Below, piece after piece: positions 41,990 to 50,608 of a stretch of 64,000 bases of DNA (within the stretch, counting starts at the first letter, position 1; the number at the start of each line of letters is the position of its first letter). The stretch is from the NCBI RefSeq assembly GCF_001905505.1, contig NZ_LIPG01000004.1:186001-250000 (forward strand). Reading direction: 5' to 3'. The position numbers and the translations under genes are program-made. The notes below the pieces were generated by a model. It ran no database searches and was not told the origin of the DNA. It saw only the letters and a program-made list of their open reading frames with translations. The DNA comes from Streptomyces sp. CB02058 (GTDB lineage: Bacteria > Actinomycetota > Actinomycetes > Streptomycetales > Streptomycetaceae).

Positions 41990-43375
41990 ATGGCCCAGAT
42001 ACCACCCGGCGGAACCCCCGCCCGTCCGCATCTGCCGGCCCGTGCCAGACGGGCGCTGTCCCTCGTCACCGCGGGTGTCCTCGCGGCGGCCGGTGTCGTC
42101 GCGCTCGCCGGCAGCGCGGAGGCCGTCGGTGCGCTCGGTGACGCCGCGGCCGCCAAGGGCCGCTACTTCGGTACGGCGGTGGCCGCCAACCACCTCGGCG
42201 AAGCGGCGTACGCCTCCACACTGGACGCCCAGTTCGACTCGGTCACCCCCGAGAACGAGATGAAGTGGGACGCCCTCGAAGGCACCCGCAACTCGTTCAA
42301 CTTCACCGCGGCGGACCAGATCGTCAGCCACGCGCAGAGCAAGGGGATGAAGGTCAGGGGTCACACGCTCGTGTGGCATTCTCAGCTTCCCGGCTGGGTG
42401 AGCGGTCTGGCCGCCACCGATCTGCGCTCGGCGATGAACAACCACATCACCCAGGTGATGACGCACTACAAGGGCAAGATCCACTCCTGGGACGTGGTGA
42501 ACGAGGCCTTCCAGGACGGCAGCACAGGGGCGCGGCGCAGCTCGCCGTTCCAGGACAAGCTCGGCGACGGCTTCATCGAGGAGGCGTTCCGTACCGCCCG
42601 GACGGTCGATGCCGACGCCAAGCTCTGCTACAACGACTACAACACCGACGGCCAGAACGCGAAGAGCAACGCGGTCTACGCCATGGTGAAGGACTTCAAG
42701 CAGCGCGGCGTCCCGATCGACTGCGTCGGCTTCCAGTCGCACTTCAACAGCAACTCGCCGGTTCCCTCCGACTTCCAGGCCAATCTGCAGCGCTTCGCCG
42801 ATCTCGGTGTCGACGTTCAGATCACCGAGCTGGACATCGAGGGCTCGGGTACGGCCCAGGCCGCGAACTACACCAAGGTGGTGAACGCCTGCCTGGCGGT
42901 CACCGGCTGCAAGGGCCTCACCGTCTGGGGTGTCACGGACAAGTACTCGTGGCGCAGCAGCGGTACGCCGCTGCTCTTCGACGGCGACTACAACAAGAAG
43001 CCGGCCTACGACGCGGTGCTCGCGGCGCTCGGCGGGTCGAGCGGAGGCGGCGACGGCGGTGACGGCGGCGGCACCGGTGCCTGCACGGCGACGTACACCC
43101 GGACGGCGTCCTGGGGCGGCGGGTACAACGGGGAGGTGACCATCAAGGCCGGCGGGTCGGGCATCACCACCTGGGCGGTTCCGGTGACCATCCCCTCGCC
43201 CCAGACGGTCTCCGCCGTATGGAACGGCACACCCACGACCTCGGGTGGCGTGATGACGGTGAAGCCCACCTGGAACGGGACCCTGGCGGCCGGCGCGTCG
43301 ACCAGCTTCGGGTTCACCGTGACGACGAACGGCAGCACCGCGGCGCCGGTCGTCGGCGCCTGCACCGCTTCCTGA
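41990..43375 (+). CDS. Secreted GH10 xylanase with C-terminal CBM2
   Basis: A 461-residue exported enzyme. Signal peptide to about residue 46; GH10 barrel at about 47-345 with the acid/base Glu172 in DVVNEAF and the nucleophile Glu280 in QITELDIEG; a Gly/Asp linker at about 348-362; and a CBM2 module (365-461) that opens CTATYTRTASWGGGYNGEVT. It cleaves internal beta-1,4 bonds of xylan, and the CBM2 anchors it to cellulose or xylan. The start could be ATG 41990 or GTG 41987; both follow GAAGAGG. It converges on the LacI gene across a strong terminator. Confidence 0.93.
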   Translation: MAQIPPGGTPARPHLPARARRALSLVTAGVLAAAGVVALAGSAEAVGALGDAAAAKGRYFGTAVAANHLGEAAYASTLDAQFDSVTPENEMKWDALEGTRNSFNFTAADQIVSHAQSKGMKVRGHTLVWHSQLPGWVSGLAATDLRSAMNNHITQVMTHYKGKIHSWDVVNEAFQDGSTGARRSSPFQDKLGDGFIEEAFRTARTVDADAKLCYNDYNTDGQNAKSNAVYAMVKDFKQRGVPIDCVGFQSHFNSNSPVPSDFQANLQRFADLGVDVQITELDIEGSGTAQAANYTKVVNACLAVTGCKGLTVWGVTDKYSWRSSGTPLLFDGDYNKKPAYDAVLAALGGSSGGGDGGDGGGTGACTATYTRTASWGGGYNGEVTIKAGGSGITTWAVPVTIPSPQTVSAVWNGTPTTSGGVMTVKPTWNGTLAAGASTSFGFTVTTNGSTAAPVVGACTAS

Positions 43376-43440
43376 CGGAGCGGCCATCCTCCGGAACGGG
43401 GCGCGGCGAAGCCCGCACTCGTCCCGTCCCGTTCCTCGAA

Positions 43441-43475
43441 TCCGCCCCGTCCGGCCGCCGACCGGACGGGGCGGA
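43441..43475. terminator. Bidirectional terminator between the xylanase and lacI-type genes
   Basis: TCCGCCCCGTCCGG (43441-43454) pairs perfectly over 14 bp with 43462-43475 around a seven-base loop, in the 128-base gap between two convergent stops. Confidence 0.85.
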
Positions 43476-43503
43476 GCGCTGTCCGGCCGCCCCCGGCCCG
43501 GGC

Positions 43504-44643
43504 TCAGCCGGCGGCGGGACGGCCGGCTCCCGTCGAGGCGAGCGCCGGGGCGGAGGCCCTCCGGCCCTTCGCGGGCGTCTGTCCCGCGACGGGTACCGCC
43601 TCCGGGGCGGAGGCCGTCGATTCGCGTACCACCAGACGGGGTCTGATCAGCAGCGACCGGCCGGCCGACGGAGCGGAGTCGATCCGCGCCCTCAGCTGCT
43701 GGAAGGTCTCGGCGGCCATCTCCGGGAGCGGCTGGCGGACCGTGGTGAGCGGGGGTTCGAAGAGGTCGGCGAGGAGGATGTCGTCGAAGCCGACCACCGA
43801 GACGTCCCGTCCCGCGCTGCGCCCGGCGTCCTTGGCTCCCCGGCAGATCCCGATCGCGCACATGTCGTTGATCGCGACGAAGCCCGTGGGAGGGCTCGGC
43901 CGCGAGAGGAGTTCCCTGGCCGCGTTCCGGCCGAGCTCGGCCGCGTCCTTGTCCCCGAACTCGGTGGTGTCCGCGCCCGGCCAGACGATCGCCTCCGCCG
44001 GGTCGAGCCCGGCCGCCTCCAGGGCCGACCGGAAGCCGCGCAACCGCTCCCGGCGGTTGACGCTGTTGACGGAGCCGGAGACGAAGGCGAGCCTGCGGTG
44101 GCCCAGTTCGATCAGGTGGCGGGTGGCGAGCTCGGCCCCCATCGCATTGTCCACGCTGATGCTGGCCAGTGACGACGGGTCGCCCGCCTGAGCGGTCCTG
44201 TCGAAGGCCACCATCTTCAGCCCGCGGCTCAGCAGCGGCGCCATGTGTTCGAGCGAGGGCAGCGAGGAGCAGAGGACCACACCGCTCACTCCGTCGGCGA
44301 GCAGCTCCTCCCCGTACTTGAGCTCACGGGCGGGGTCACGCTCGCTGTTGCAGAGCAGTACGTGATAGCCCTCGGCCAGGGCGATGGCCTCCAGCTCCCT
44401 GGCGAGCGCCCCCCAGAAGGGGTTGGCCACGGACGGCACGATCAGGCCGATAACCTTGATGCGCCCGGTGCGCAGCATGCGGGCCGCCCGGTTGGGCCGG
44501 TAGTTGAGCTGCTCGATCACCTGCTCCACGCGAGCCAGGGTGGCCGCCTGCATACGGTCCGTACGCCCGTTGAGGACGTTGGAGACCGTGCTCGCGGAGA
44601 CCCCTGCGGCCTCCGCGACCTGATGGATCGTTACCACGCTCAT
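43504..44643 (-). CDS. LacI family transcriptional regulator of the polysaccharide operon
   Basis: A 379-residue repressor. The N-terminal HTH reads TIHQVAEAAGVSASTVSNVL, with the hinge helix in NRAARMLRTG; residues 62-345 form the periplasmic-binding-protein-like effector domain (IGLIVPSVANPFW, later GFVAINDMCAIGI and VSVVGFDDI). The last 35 residues are an Ala/Pro-rich tail. It diverges from the ABC operon and two operator-like boxes lie between them, so it very likely represses itself and the operon and is released by a sugar from the substrate polysaccharide. GGAGGT precedes the ATG. Confidence 0.9.
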   Translation of the reverse strand: MSVVTIHQVAEAAGVSASTVSNVLNGRTDRMQAATLARVEQVIEQLNYRPNRAARMLRTGRIKVIGLIVPSVANPFWGALARELEAIALAEGYHVLLCNSERDPARELKYGEELLADGVSGVVLCSSLPSLEHMAPLLSRGLKMVAFDRTAQAGDPSSLASISVDNAMGAELATRHLIELGHRRLAFVSGSVNSVNRRERLRGFRSALEAAGLDPAEAIVWPGADTTEFGDKDAAELGRNAARELLSRPSPPTGFVAINDMCAIGICRGAKDAGRSAGRDVSVVGFDDILLADLFEPPLTTVRQPLPEMAAETFQQLRARIDSAPSAGRSLLIRPRLVVRESTASAPEAVPVAGQTPAKGRRASAPALASTGAGRPAAG

Positions 44644-44677
44644 GCCACCTCCGGTTCGGAACGCACTGCCGACGCTA

Positions 44678-44691
44678 GTGTACCGATTTAC
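44678..44691. promoter_or_regulatory. LacI-type operator O1
   Basis: GTGTACCGATTTAC matches 11 of 14 positions of the ideal palindrome GTAAATCGATTTAC and holds the same CGATTTAC half-site as O2. It also overlaps the left arm of a longer dyad (GTGTACCG at 44678 with CGGTACAC at 44706-44713). It lies 35 bases before the lacI-type start codon, where it could control that gene. Confidence 0.6.
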
Positions 44692-44749
44692 TGAACTGGC
44701 TCTACCGGTACACCCGTTAACTTCCCTGAAAAATATTGTGCACCAGCTG

Positions 44750-44779
44750 TTGACGCCACTCTCACGGCGTTCCTAGCAT
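44750..44779 (+). promoter_or_regulatory. Predicted promoter of the polysaccharide operon
   Basis: TTGACG (44750-44755) and TAGCAT (44774-44779) are separated by 18 bases. Transcription would begin near 44786, inside operator O2. Confidence 0.65.
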
Positions 44780-44781
44780 CA

Positions 44782-44795
44782 CTGCATCGATTTAC
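44782..44795. promoter_or_regulatory. LacI-type operator O2
   Basis: CTGCATCGATTTAC, also 11 of 14 matches to GTAAATCGATTTAC, covers the predicted start of transcription of the ABC operon. The spacing from O1 is 104 bases. This is where a LacI-family repressor would be expected to bind. Confidence 0.6.
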
Positions 44796-44868
44796 CAGCA
44801 CTTCCCAGCCATGGCTGGGCCGTCCCCGCTGGATCGATCCACCGACTCCACCTCAAGAGGGGTGTCCC

Positions 44869-46137
44869 ATGGAACTCAACAGACGGTCCGTGCTCACTGC
44901 CATCGGCGCGGGCACCGCCGCCGCCGCTCTCGCCGGATGCGGCGGCGGCGCGTCGTCCGCCGGCTCGGCCGACGGCCCCGCCGAGGGCGAGATCACGCTG
45001 CTCACGCCGATCTACGAAGGCGCCGACGGGAAGACGCTGTTGGAGCAGAAGATCCTCGGCGGGTTCCGGAAGAAGTATCCGGACGTCAAGGTGAACGTGG
45101 ACTACACCACGTACGCCCAGCTCAACGAGAAGATCACCACCGGGCTCGCGGGCGGGCTGCTCCCCGACGTGCTGATGATGGGCGTCGGCTGGATACCGCC
45201 GTTCGCCGCCAAGCAGGCGATCGCGGAGCTGCCGGAGAAGCTCGCGTCGGCGCACGACTACGAGGAGCGGGTGCTGGAGCCCTCGCGCTACGAGGGCAAG
45301 CTCTACGCCCTGCCCGTCGTGCTCGACACCCGCATCGTCGTCTACCGCAAGGACCACTTCGCCGAGGCCGGAATCAGGAAGACGCCGGCCAACTGGGCCG
45401 AGCTGCGCGCCGTGGCGAAGCAGCTGACCAAGGGCGGACGCGTCGGTTTCGACCCCTTCTCCATCGATCTGCGCCAGTGCTGGGAGACCTTCCTCTTCGC
45501 CAACGGCGGCCAGCTGTTCAGCGCGGACGGCAAGAAGGTGCTGTTCACCGATTCCCGCGGGGTCGAGGCGCTGCAGTTCTTCAAGGACCTGATCAAGGAC
45601 GGTTCGGCGGACTACGCCAAGAAGACGGACGCCGGGGCCCCTTCGAACGTCCAGACCGGCAAGGCGTCGATGATGATGACGACCAGCGCCCTGTGGGAGC
45701 AGGTCAAGGACCAGAACCCCGACCTCATCGAGGACGACAAGCTCGGCTCCTTCGTGCTCGCCAACCGCAGGCCGGCGATGCTCCAGGGCGGCACGCTCGT
45801 CACCCAGTCCGCGCGCTCCAAGCACCCGGCGGCGGCCCGCGCGCTCGTCGAGTACCTCGCCACTCCCGACTCGATCCTGGGGGCGGCCGAGCAGCGCGGG
45901 TCGGTCCCGGGTCTGCGCGACCTCGACGACACGAGCTACGTCAAGGAGAACCAGTTCGTCGACCTCTCCCTCCAGAACCTCGAGCACGCCGTCTCCGAGG
46001 GCGGCACGGCCGCCTGGATGGAGATCCGCGAAAAGATCAAGCCGACGCTGGAGCCCGCGATCGTGGGCGGTCAGTCCGCGAAGGACGCCATCGCGGAGCT
46101 CGGCCGTCTCGCCGAGGCCGCCATCGGCCGGATGTGA
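44869..46137 (+). CDS. ABC transporter solute-binding lipoprotein (CUT1, family 1)
   Basis: A 422-residue extracellular lipoprotein. The signal has NRRSVLTAIGAG (twin-arginine-like) and the lipobox LAGC with the acylated Cys at residue 24. The mature protein has the two-lobed family 1 fold: TGLAGGLLPDVLMMGVGW is the sugar-cleft opening and NGGQLFSADGKKVLFTD is typical. It captures oligosaccharides for the two permeases encoded immediately after (13-base gap). AGAGGGG precedes the ATG. The ATPase is not encoded here, so a shared MsiK-type ATPase is likely used, as is usual for Streptomyces CUT1 systems. Confidence 0.92.
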   Translation: MELNRRSVLTAIGAGTAAAALAGCGGGASSAGSADGPAEGEITLLTPIYEGADGKTLLEQKILGGFRKKYPDVKVNVDYTTYAQLNEKITTGLAGGLLPDVLMMGVGWIPPFAAKQAIAELPEKLASAHDYEERVLEPSRYEGKLYALPVVLDTRIVVYRKDHFAEAGIRKTPANWAELRAVAKQLTKGGRVGFDPFSIDLRQCWETFLFANGGQLFSADGKKVLFTDSRGVEALQFFKDLIKDGSADYAKKTDAGAPSNVQTGKASMMMTTSALWEQVKDQNPDLIEDDKLGSFVLANRRPAMLQGGTLVTQSARSKHPAAARALVEYLATPDSILGAAEQRGSVPGLRDLDDTSYVKENQFVDLSLQNLEHAVSEGGTAAWMEIREKIKPTLEPAIVGGQSAKDAIAELGRLAEAAIGRM

Positions 46138-46150
46138 AAGGCCCGTCACC

Positions 46151-47116
46151 ATGGGAGCGACAACCGTAGTGAAGGCGAGGCCGGCCAGGCCGCCTTCCCC
46201 TCCTCAGACCCCGGCGCCGCGGCGTACCCGCCGCGTGCCCACCGGCCCGGGACGCCGTCGGCGCCGGGCGGGCATGCTCATGGTGGCGCCCGCGCTGCTG
46301 CACGCCTCGCTGTGGATCGGTCTTCCGGTCGTGGTCTCGGTGGCCCTGGCCTTCACGAAGTACGACGTGCTGACCGCACCGGAGTTCGTGGGTCTGGCCA
46401 ACTTCCGGGACATGCTGGACGACGCGGTCTTCCGCAAGTCCATCGTCAACACCCTCCTCTACACCTTCTTCACCGTGCCGTTCGGGATGGCGCTGGGCCT
46501 GCTGGTGGCCCTCGCCCTGCACACGGGGCTCAAGGCGCGCGGCATCTTCCGGACCGCCGTGTTCCTGCCCCAGGTCACCGCGACCGTCGCGATCGCGCTG
46601 GTCTGGCTGTGGATCTACAACCCGGGCAACGGCCTGCTCAACGCACTGCTGGCGTTCCTCGGCATCGACGGCCCCGCGTGGCTGTCCTCGACGACCTGGG
46701 CGCTGCCCTCGGTGATCCTCGTCGGCATCTGGCAGGGCATCGGCATGAAGATGCTGATCTATCTGGCCGCGCTGCAGTCGCTGCCGAGGGAGCTCTACGA
46801 GGCGGCGTCGGTGGACGGGGCCTCCAAGGTCAGGCAGTTCTTCTCGATCACGCTGCCGCTGCTGAAGCCCGCGACGTTCTTCGTGCTCATCACCTCGATG
46901 ATCAGCGCGTTCCAGTCGTTCGACCAGATCTACATCCTGACCGACGGCGGCCCCGCCAACAGCACCACGATGATGACGTACGAGATCTACAAGTCCGCCT
47001 TCCGGGAATTCCGCGTCGGCTACGCGAGCGCGCAGTCCCTGGTGCTCTTCGTGCTGCTGATGGGCTTCACCCTGGTCAACAAGCGGATCATGGGAGGCAC
47101 CCGTGGCCACAACTGA
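46151..47116 (+). CDS. ABC sugar transporter permease (MalF/UgpA type)
   Basis: A 321-residue membrane protein with a basic cytosolic lead and six predicted spans (first at about 41-60). The cytoplasmic coupling signature EAASVDGASKVRQFFSITLP contains the EAA loop that contacts the ATPase. It pairs with the next gene, whose GTG start overlaps its 3' end by 14 bases. Start at ATG 46151, 13 bases past the lipoprotein stop. Confidence 0.93.
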   Translation: MGATTVVKARPARPPSPPQTPAPRRTRRVPTGPGRRRRRAGMLMVAPALLHASLWIGLPVVVSVALAFTKYDVLTAPEFVGLANFRDMLDDAVFRKSIVNTLLYTFFTVPFGMALGLLVALALHTGLKARGIFRTAVFLPQVTATVAIALVWLWIYNPGNGLLNALLAFLGIDGPAWLSSTTWALPSVILVGIWQGIGMKMLIYLAALQSLPRELYEAASVDGASKVRQFFSITLPLLKPATFFVLITSMISAFQSFDQIYILTDGGPANSTTMMTYEIYKSAFREFRVGYASAQSLVLFVLLMGFTLVNKRIMGGTRGHN

Positions 47117-48020
47117 GCTGCTGAAGCCGGCTCCCGCGCCGCGTGCACGGACCAGGGTACGGCCCGTGTCCGCCGGCCGGATCGCGCTCTATGCGACGCT
47201 GTCCGTCGTCTCCCTGCTGATGGTGGTGCCGTTCGTCTGGATGGTGCTCACCTCGCTGAAGACGCCGGTGGAGATCGCGTCTCAGGACGCCGGGCTCCTC
47301 CCCGAGCACTGGCAGTGCGGGAACTACCTGGACGCGCTGAAGGCGGCGCCCTTCGCGACCTACGCGCGCAACAGCTTCATCATCGCGATCAGCCACACCG
47401 TGCTCAACGTGCTGATCGCCTCGATGGCCGGGTACGCGCTGGCACGCATCAAGTTCCGCGGCAGCGAGATGATCTTCTATCTCTTTATCGCGGCCCTGAT
47501 GATCCCCACGTACACCAAGGTGCTCCCGGAGTTCCTGATCGTCCGCTTCATGCCCCTGGCCGGGGGGAACGACATCCTCGGCCAGGGCGGCAGCGGCTGG
47601 CTGGACTCCTGGTGGGCCCTCATCGTCCCCGGCGCCGTCACCCCGTTCGCGGTCTTCCTCTTCCGGCAGTTCTACCTGGATCTCCCGGTGGAGCTGGAGG
47701 AGGCGGCCCGGCTCGACGGGCTCGGCGAGTTCCGGATCTACGCCCGGATCATGTCGCCGCAGGTCAAGCCCGCCTTCATCACGGTGGCGCTGCTGACCTT
47801 CGAATCCTCCTGGAACAACTTCCTCTGGCCGCTGCTGGTGACCCATACGGACAGCCTGCGGGTGATCCAGGTGGGCCTCTCCGTCTTCAAGACGGAGAAC
47901 GGCACCCAGTGGCACTTCCTCATGGCCGGCACCACGCTCGCCACCCTGCCGATGGTCGTCCTCTTCCTCATCGGCCAGCGCTACTTCGTGCAGGGCTTCG
48001 CAACCGCCGGTCTCAAGTGA
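47103..48020 (+). CDS. ABC sugar transporter permease (MalG/UgpE type)
   Basis: A 305-residue membrane protein with six predicted spans and the EAA loop EAARLDGLGEFRIYARIM near residue 200. The start is GTG 47103 with GGGAGG upstream, inside the end of the previous permease gene. Together the two permeases form the membrane channel for the imported oligosaccharide. The SDR gene follows after 45 bases. Confidence 0.93.
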   Translation: MATTELLKPAPAPRARTRVRPVSAGRIALYATLSVVSLLMVVPFVWMVLTSLKTPVEIASQDAGLLPEHWQCGNYLDALKAAPFATYARNSFIIAISHTVLNVLIASMAGYALARIKFRGSEMIFYLFIAALMIPTYTKVLPEFLIVRFMPLAGGNDILGQGGSGWLDSWWALIVPGAVTPFAVFLFRQFYLDLPVELEEAARLDGLGEFRIYARIMSPQVKPAFITVALLTFESSWNNFLWPLLVTHTDSLRVIQVGLSVFKTENGTQWHFLMAGTTLATLPMVVLFLIGQRYFVQGFATAGLK

Positions 48021-48065
48021 CCGGTTCCGGCCCCTCGCGGGCCGGTCACCGAAAGGGCTTCACCC

Positions 48066-48830
48066 ATGTCTGCTGATCTCAACGGTTCCCGCGCGCTCGT
48101 CACGGGGGCGGGGCACGGCATCGGCCGCGCCATCGCCGTCGCCCTGGCCGAGGCCGGTGCCGATGTCGCCGTCCACTACCACTCCTCCGCCGACGAGGCG
48201 GCGAAGACCGTCTCCGCCATCGAGGCACTGGGCCGCAGGGCCAAGGCGTTCAGGGCCGACGCGACGCTGTCGGACGAGGTGGACCTGCTGGTCGAGGAGG
48301 CCACCGGCTTCCTCGGCGGCCTGGACGTCCTCGTCTGCAACGCGGGACACCTCATCGGCCGCGAGAAGATCGCGGACATGTCCGACGACCACTTCGAGCG
48401 GGTCGTCTCCACCAATCTGACCTCCGCCTTCAGGACCGTGCGGGCCGCCCTGCCCCACCTGACGCAGTCGTCCGCCGGACGGATCATCACGATGTCCTCG
48501 CTGGCCGCGCACAACGGCGGCGGCCCCGGCTCGGTGGCCTACGCCGCCGCCAAGGCGGGTGTGCGGGGCTTCACCAAGGGCCTGGCGAAGGAGCTCGCGG
48601 GCACGGGCATCACGGTCAACACCGTCGCTCCCGGCTTCATCAAGGGCACCGCCTTCCACGACACGTTCACCGCCGCCCCCGCGCAGGAGGCGATGGAGGC
48701 CGGCATCCCGGTCGGCCGGGCGGGCACGCCCGAGGACGTCGCACACGCCGTCGTCCACCTGGCTTCGCCCGCCTCCGGGTTCCTCACCGCCACCACGGTG
48801 GACATCGACGGTGGCGTATGGCCGCGTTGA
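48066..48830 (+). CDS. Short-chain dehydrogenase/reductase, possible unsaturated-uronate reductase
   Basis: A 254-residue classical SDR. TGAGHGIG at 13-20 binds the dinucleotide, CNAG at 91-94 replaces NNAG, and the catalytic set is Ser144, Tyr159 and Lys163. In alginate and related pathways an SDR reduces the 4-deoxy-5-keto-uronate released by exolyases to 2-keto-3-deoxygluconate; the neighbouring heparinase-type exolyases suggest this or a similar step. That assignment is inference. It shares 13 bases with the next gene. Confidence 0.88.
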   Translation: MSADLNGSRALVTGAGHGIGRAIAVALAEAGADVAVHYHSSADEAAKTVSAIEALGRRAKAFRADATLSDEVDLLVEEATGFLGGLDVLVCNAGHLIGREKIADMSDDHFERVVSTNLTSAFRTVRAALPHLTQSSAGRIITMSSLAAHNGGGPGSVAYAAAKAGVRGFTKGLAKELAGTGITVNTVAPGFIKGTAFHDTFTAAPAQEAMEAGIPVGRAGTPEDVAHAVVHLASPASGFLTATTVDIDGGVWPR

Positions 48831-50605
48831 GGCGCATCCCCCGGGATCGGGGCGGCTGGTGGCACGCGTACGTCTGCCCGGCGCACGGGGTGGAGCTCGA
48901 CCACGGCGACGTGCTCGCCGGGGTCTTCCCGGAGGGCGGGGCGCGGTGCGCCCACGGCTGCCGGGTGGACACCCCGGCGGTGCGCGGCGCGTGGGTGGTG
49001 CTGTCGCACCAGGCGTGGGCCCGGCATCTGCGAGTGCTGGCCCACCGTGGCGAGCGGGCCGAGGCGGTGGCGCGGCTCACCGAGTACGCCGGTCTGTACG
49101 CGTCGCTCGCCACGGAGCGGCACGGCGAGGCGCAGGGCTGGATGCTGCGCGGCCGGCTCTTCCACCAGGCGCTGACCGACGCGATCTGGGCGGTGAACAT
49201 CGGGCACGCCGTGATCACGCTGGCCGAGGACGGCACGGACGGCCTGGCGCCGCTCCTGCCCCTGCTGGACGAGCTGGAGCAGGCGGCGGCCGAGGCCCGC
49301 GGGGTCCTGACCGGCCGGGGCGACCTGGCGTCCAACTACACGGCCTGGCTGAACGCCGCGGGGGCTTCCGCGAGCCGGGCGGCCTCGGCCGCCCGGGGCC
49401 TGGAGTGGGACGGCGCGAAGCAGTGGCTGGAGGGTGGGTCCGGGCTGTACGCCCACCTGCGGGTCGCGGTCGCCGAGGACGGCTGGGAGTGGGAGGGCAG
49501 CACCTACTACCACGGCTTCGTGCTGCGGGCGGCGCTGCTGGCGCTGCGCTCCGCCGATCCGGCCGCGATCCCCGCGGACGTGGCCGGGGTGCTGGCCGGG
49601 ATGACGGACGTACTGGCAGCCGTCGCGACTCCCGGCGGTGTGCTGCCCGCGTTGCACGACGGCCCGTACCTCAGGAATCCACTCGCCCTGGAGTGGCTCG
49701 AACTGGTCGCGCTGGCACAGCAGTTGGTGCCCTCTGACCGGCTGGAAGCGGTGGCGGAGCGGGCCCGGGCCGAGCTGGGTGCCCACGACGACGGGCTGGA
49801 CCGCGAGCTGTCCGGATGGTTCGCGGGGCCGCCGCTGCCCCGGCGCCCGGCACCGGACGCGGTCACCGTGTTCCCGGTGGCCGGTTACGGGGTGGTGCGG
49901 ACGGCCGGCATCCACGCCCTGCTGGACTACGGCCCGCACGGCGGCTCGCACGGGCACCGCGACAAGCTGTCGCTGTATCTGTACGGGGACACCACGCCCT
50001 GGCAGCCCGATCCCGGCCAGGTGCCGTACGCGCACGCGGAGTTCAGGGAGCTGTACGCCTCGTCCGAGGCGCATCCCGCGTTCCGGGTGGAGGGCGCGGA
50101 GCAGGCCGAGTGCGCGGGCGTGCTCCTGGCCTCGGACGCCGTCTCGGTGACCGCGGAGGTCACCACCGCGTACGAGGGTGTCCGCGCGGTGCGCAGGGTG
50201 GTGGCGGGCGACTGCTGCCTGGTGGATCTGCTGACCGTGACGGGCCGTGAGGCGCGGCGCGTCACGGCCCAGCTGCGCCCGGGGACCGCCCTGGACATCC
50301 AGCAGCAGGCCGCGGGTCCGGTGCGCACCACGTGGTACGGCGACGAGACCCTGCACGGCTGGCACACGCACACCCCGGGGGCGGACGTGCGTCCGTTCTC
50401 GCGGCCGGGTCCGGGCCCCGCAGACGACCCTCAGCGCACGCGTACCCGGGTCGACTTCAGCGCCGAGGCGGAGCGGATCACCTTCGCCTCGGTGTACCAG
50501 GCGGCGTCCGCGGGTCCCGCGGTGACCGGTGTGCGGATCGACGGCGAGGAGCTGACGGTGGAACTGGCGGACGGTACGGTCACGCGCTTCGGAACGGGGA
50601 GCTGA
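48818..50605 (+). CDS. Heparinase II/III family protein A (cytosolic)
   Basis: A 595-residue protein with no signal peptide. The start region has a Cys/His cluster (YVCPAHG and RCAHGC, residues 18-48) that could bind zinc. Residues 60-330 form an alpha/alpha toroid; the C-terminal beta-sandwich begins near 340 and contains GPHGGSHGHRDKLSLYLYG near 371-390, the active-site His region of this superfamily. Related proteins are polysaccharide lyases that degrade uronate-containing oligosaccharides from their ends. The gene overlaps the SDR by 13 bases and is followed after three bases by a second family member. Substrate unknown. Confidence 0.85.
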   Translation: MAALRRIPRDRGGWWHAYVCPAHGVELDHGDVLAGVFPEGGARCAHGCRVDTPAVRGAWVVLSHQAWARHLRVLAHRGERAEAVARLTEYAGLYASLATERHGEAQGWMLRGRLFHQALTDAIWAVNIGHAVITLAEDGTDGLAPLLPLLDELEQAAAEARGVLTGRGDLASNYTAWLNAAGASASRAASAARGLEWDGAKQWLEGGSGLYAHLRVAVAEDGWEWEGSTYYHGFVLRAALLALRSADPAAIPADVAGVLAGMTDVLAAVATPGGVLPALHDGPYLRNPLALEWLELVALAQQLVPSDRLEAVAERARAELGAHDDGLDRELSGWFAGPPLPRRPAPDAVTVFPVAGYGVVRTAGIHALLDYGPHGGSHGHRDKLSLYLYGDTTPWQPDPGQVPYAHAEFRELYASSEAHPAFRVEGAEQAECAGVLLASDAVSVTAEVTTAYEGVRAVRRVVAGDCCLVDLLTVTGREARRVTAQLRPGTALDIQQQAAGPVRTTWYGDETLHGWHTHTPGADVRPFSRPGPGPADDPQRTRTRVDFSAEAERITFASVYQAASAGPAVTGVRIDGEELTVELADGTVTRFGTGS

Positions 50606-50608
50606 CCC

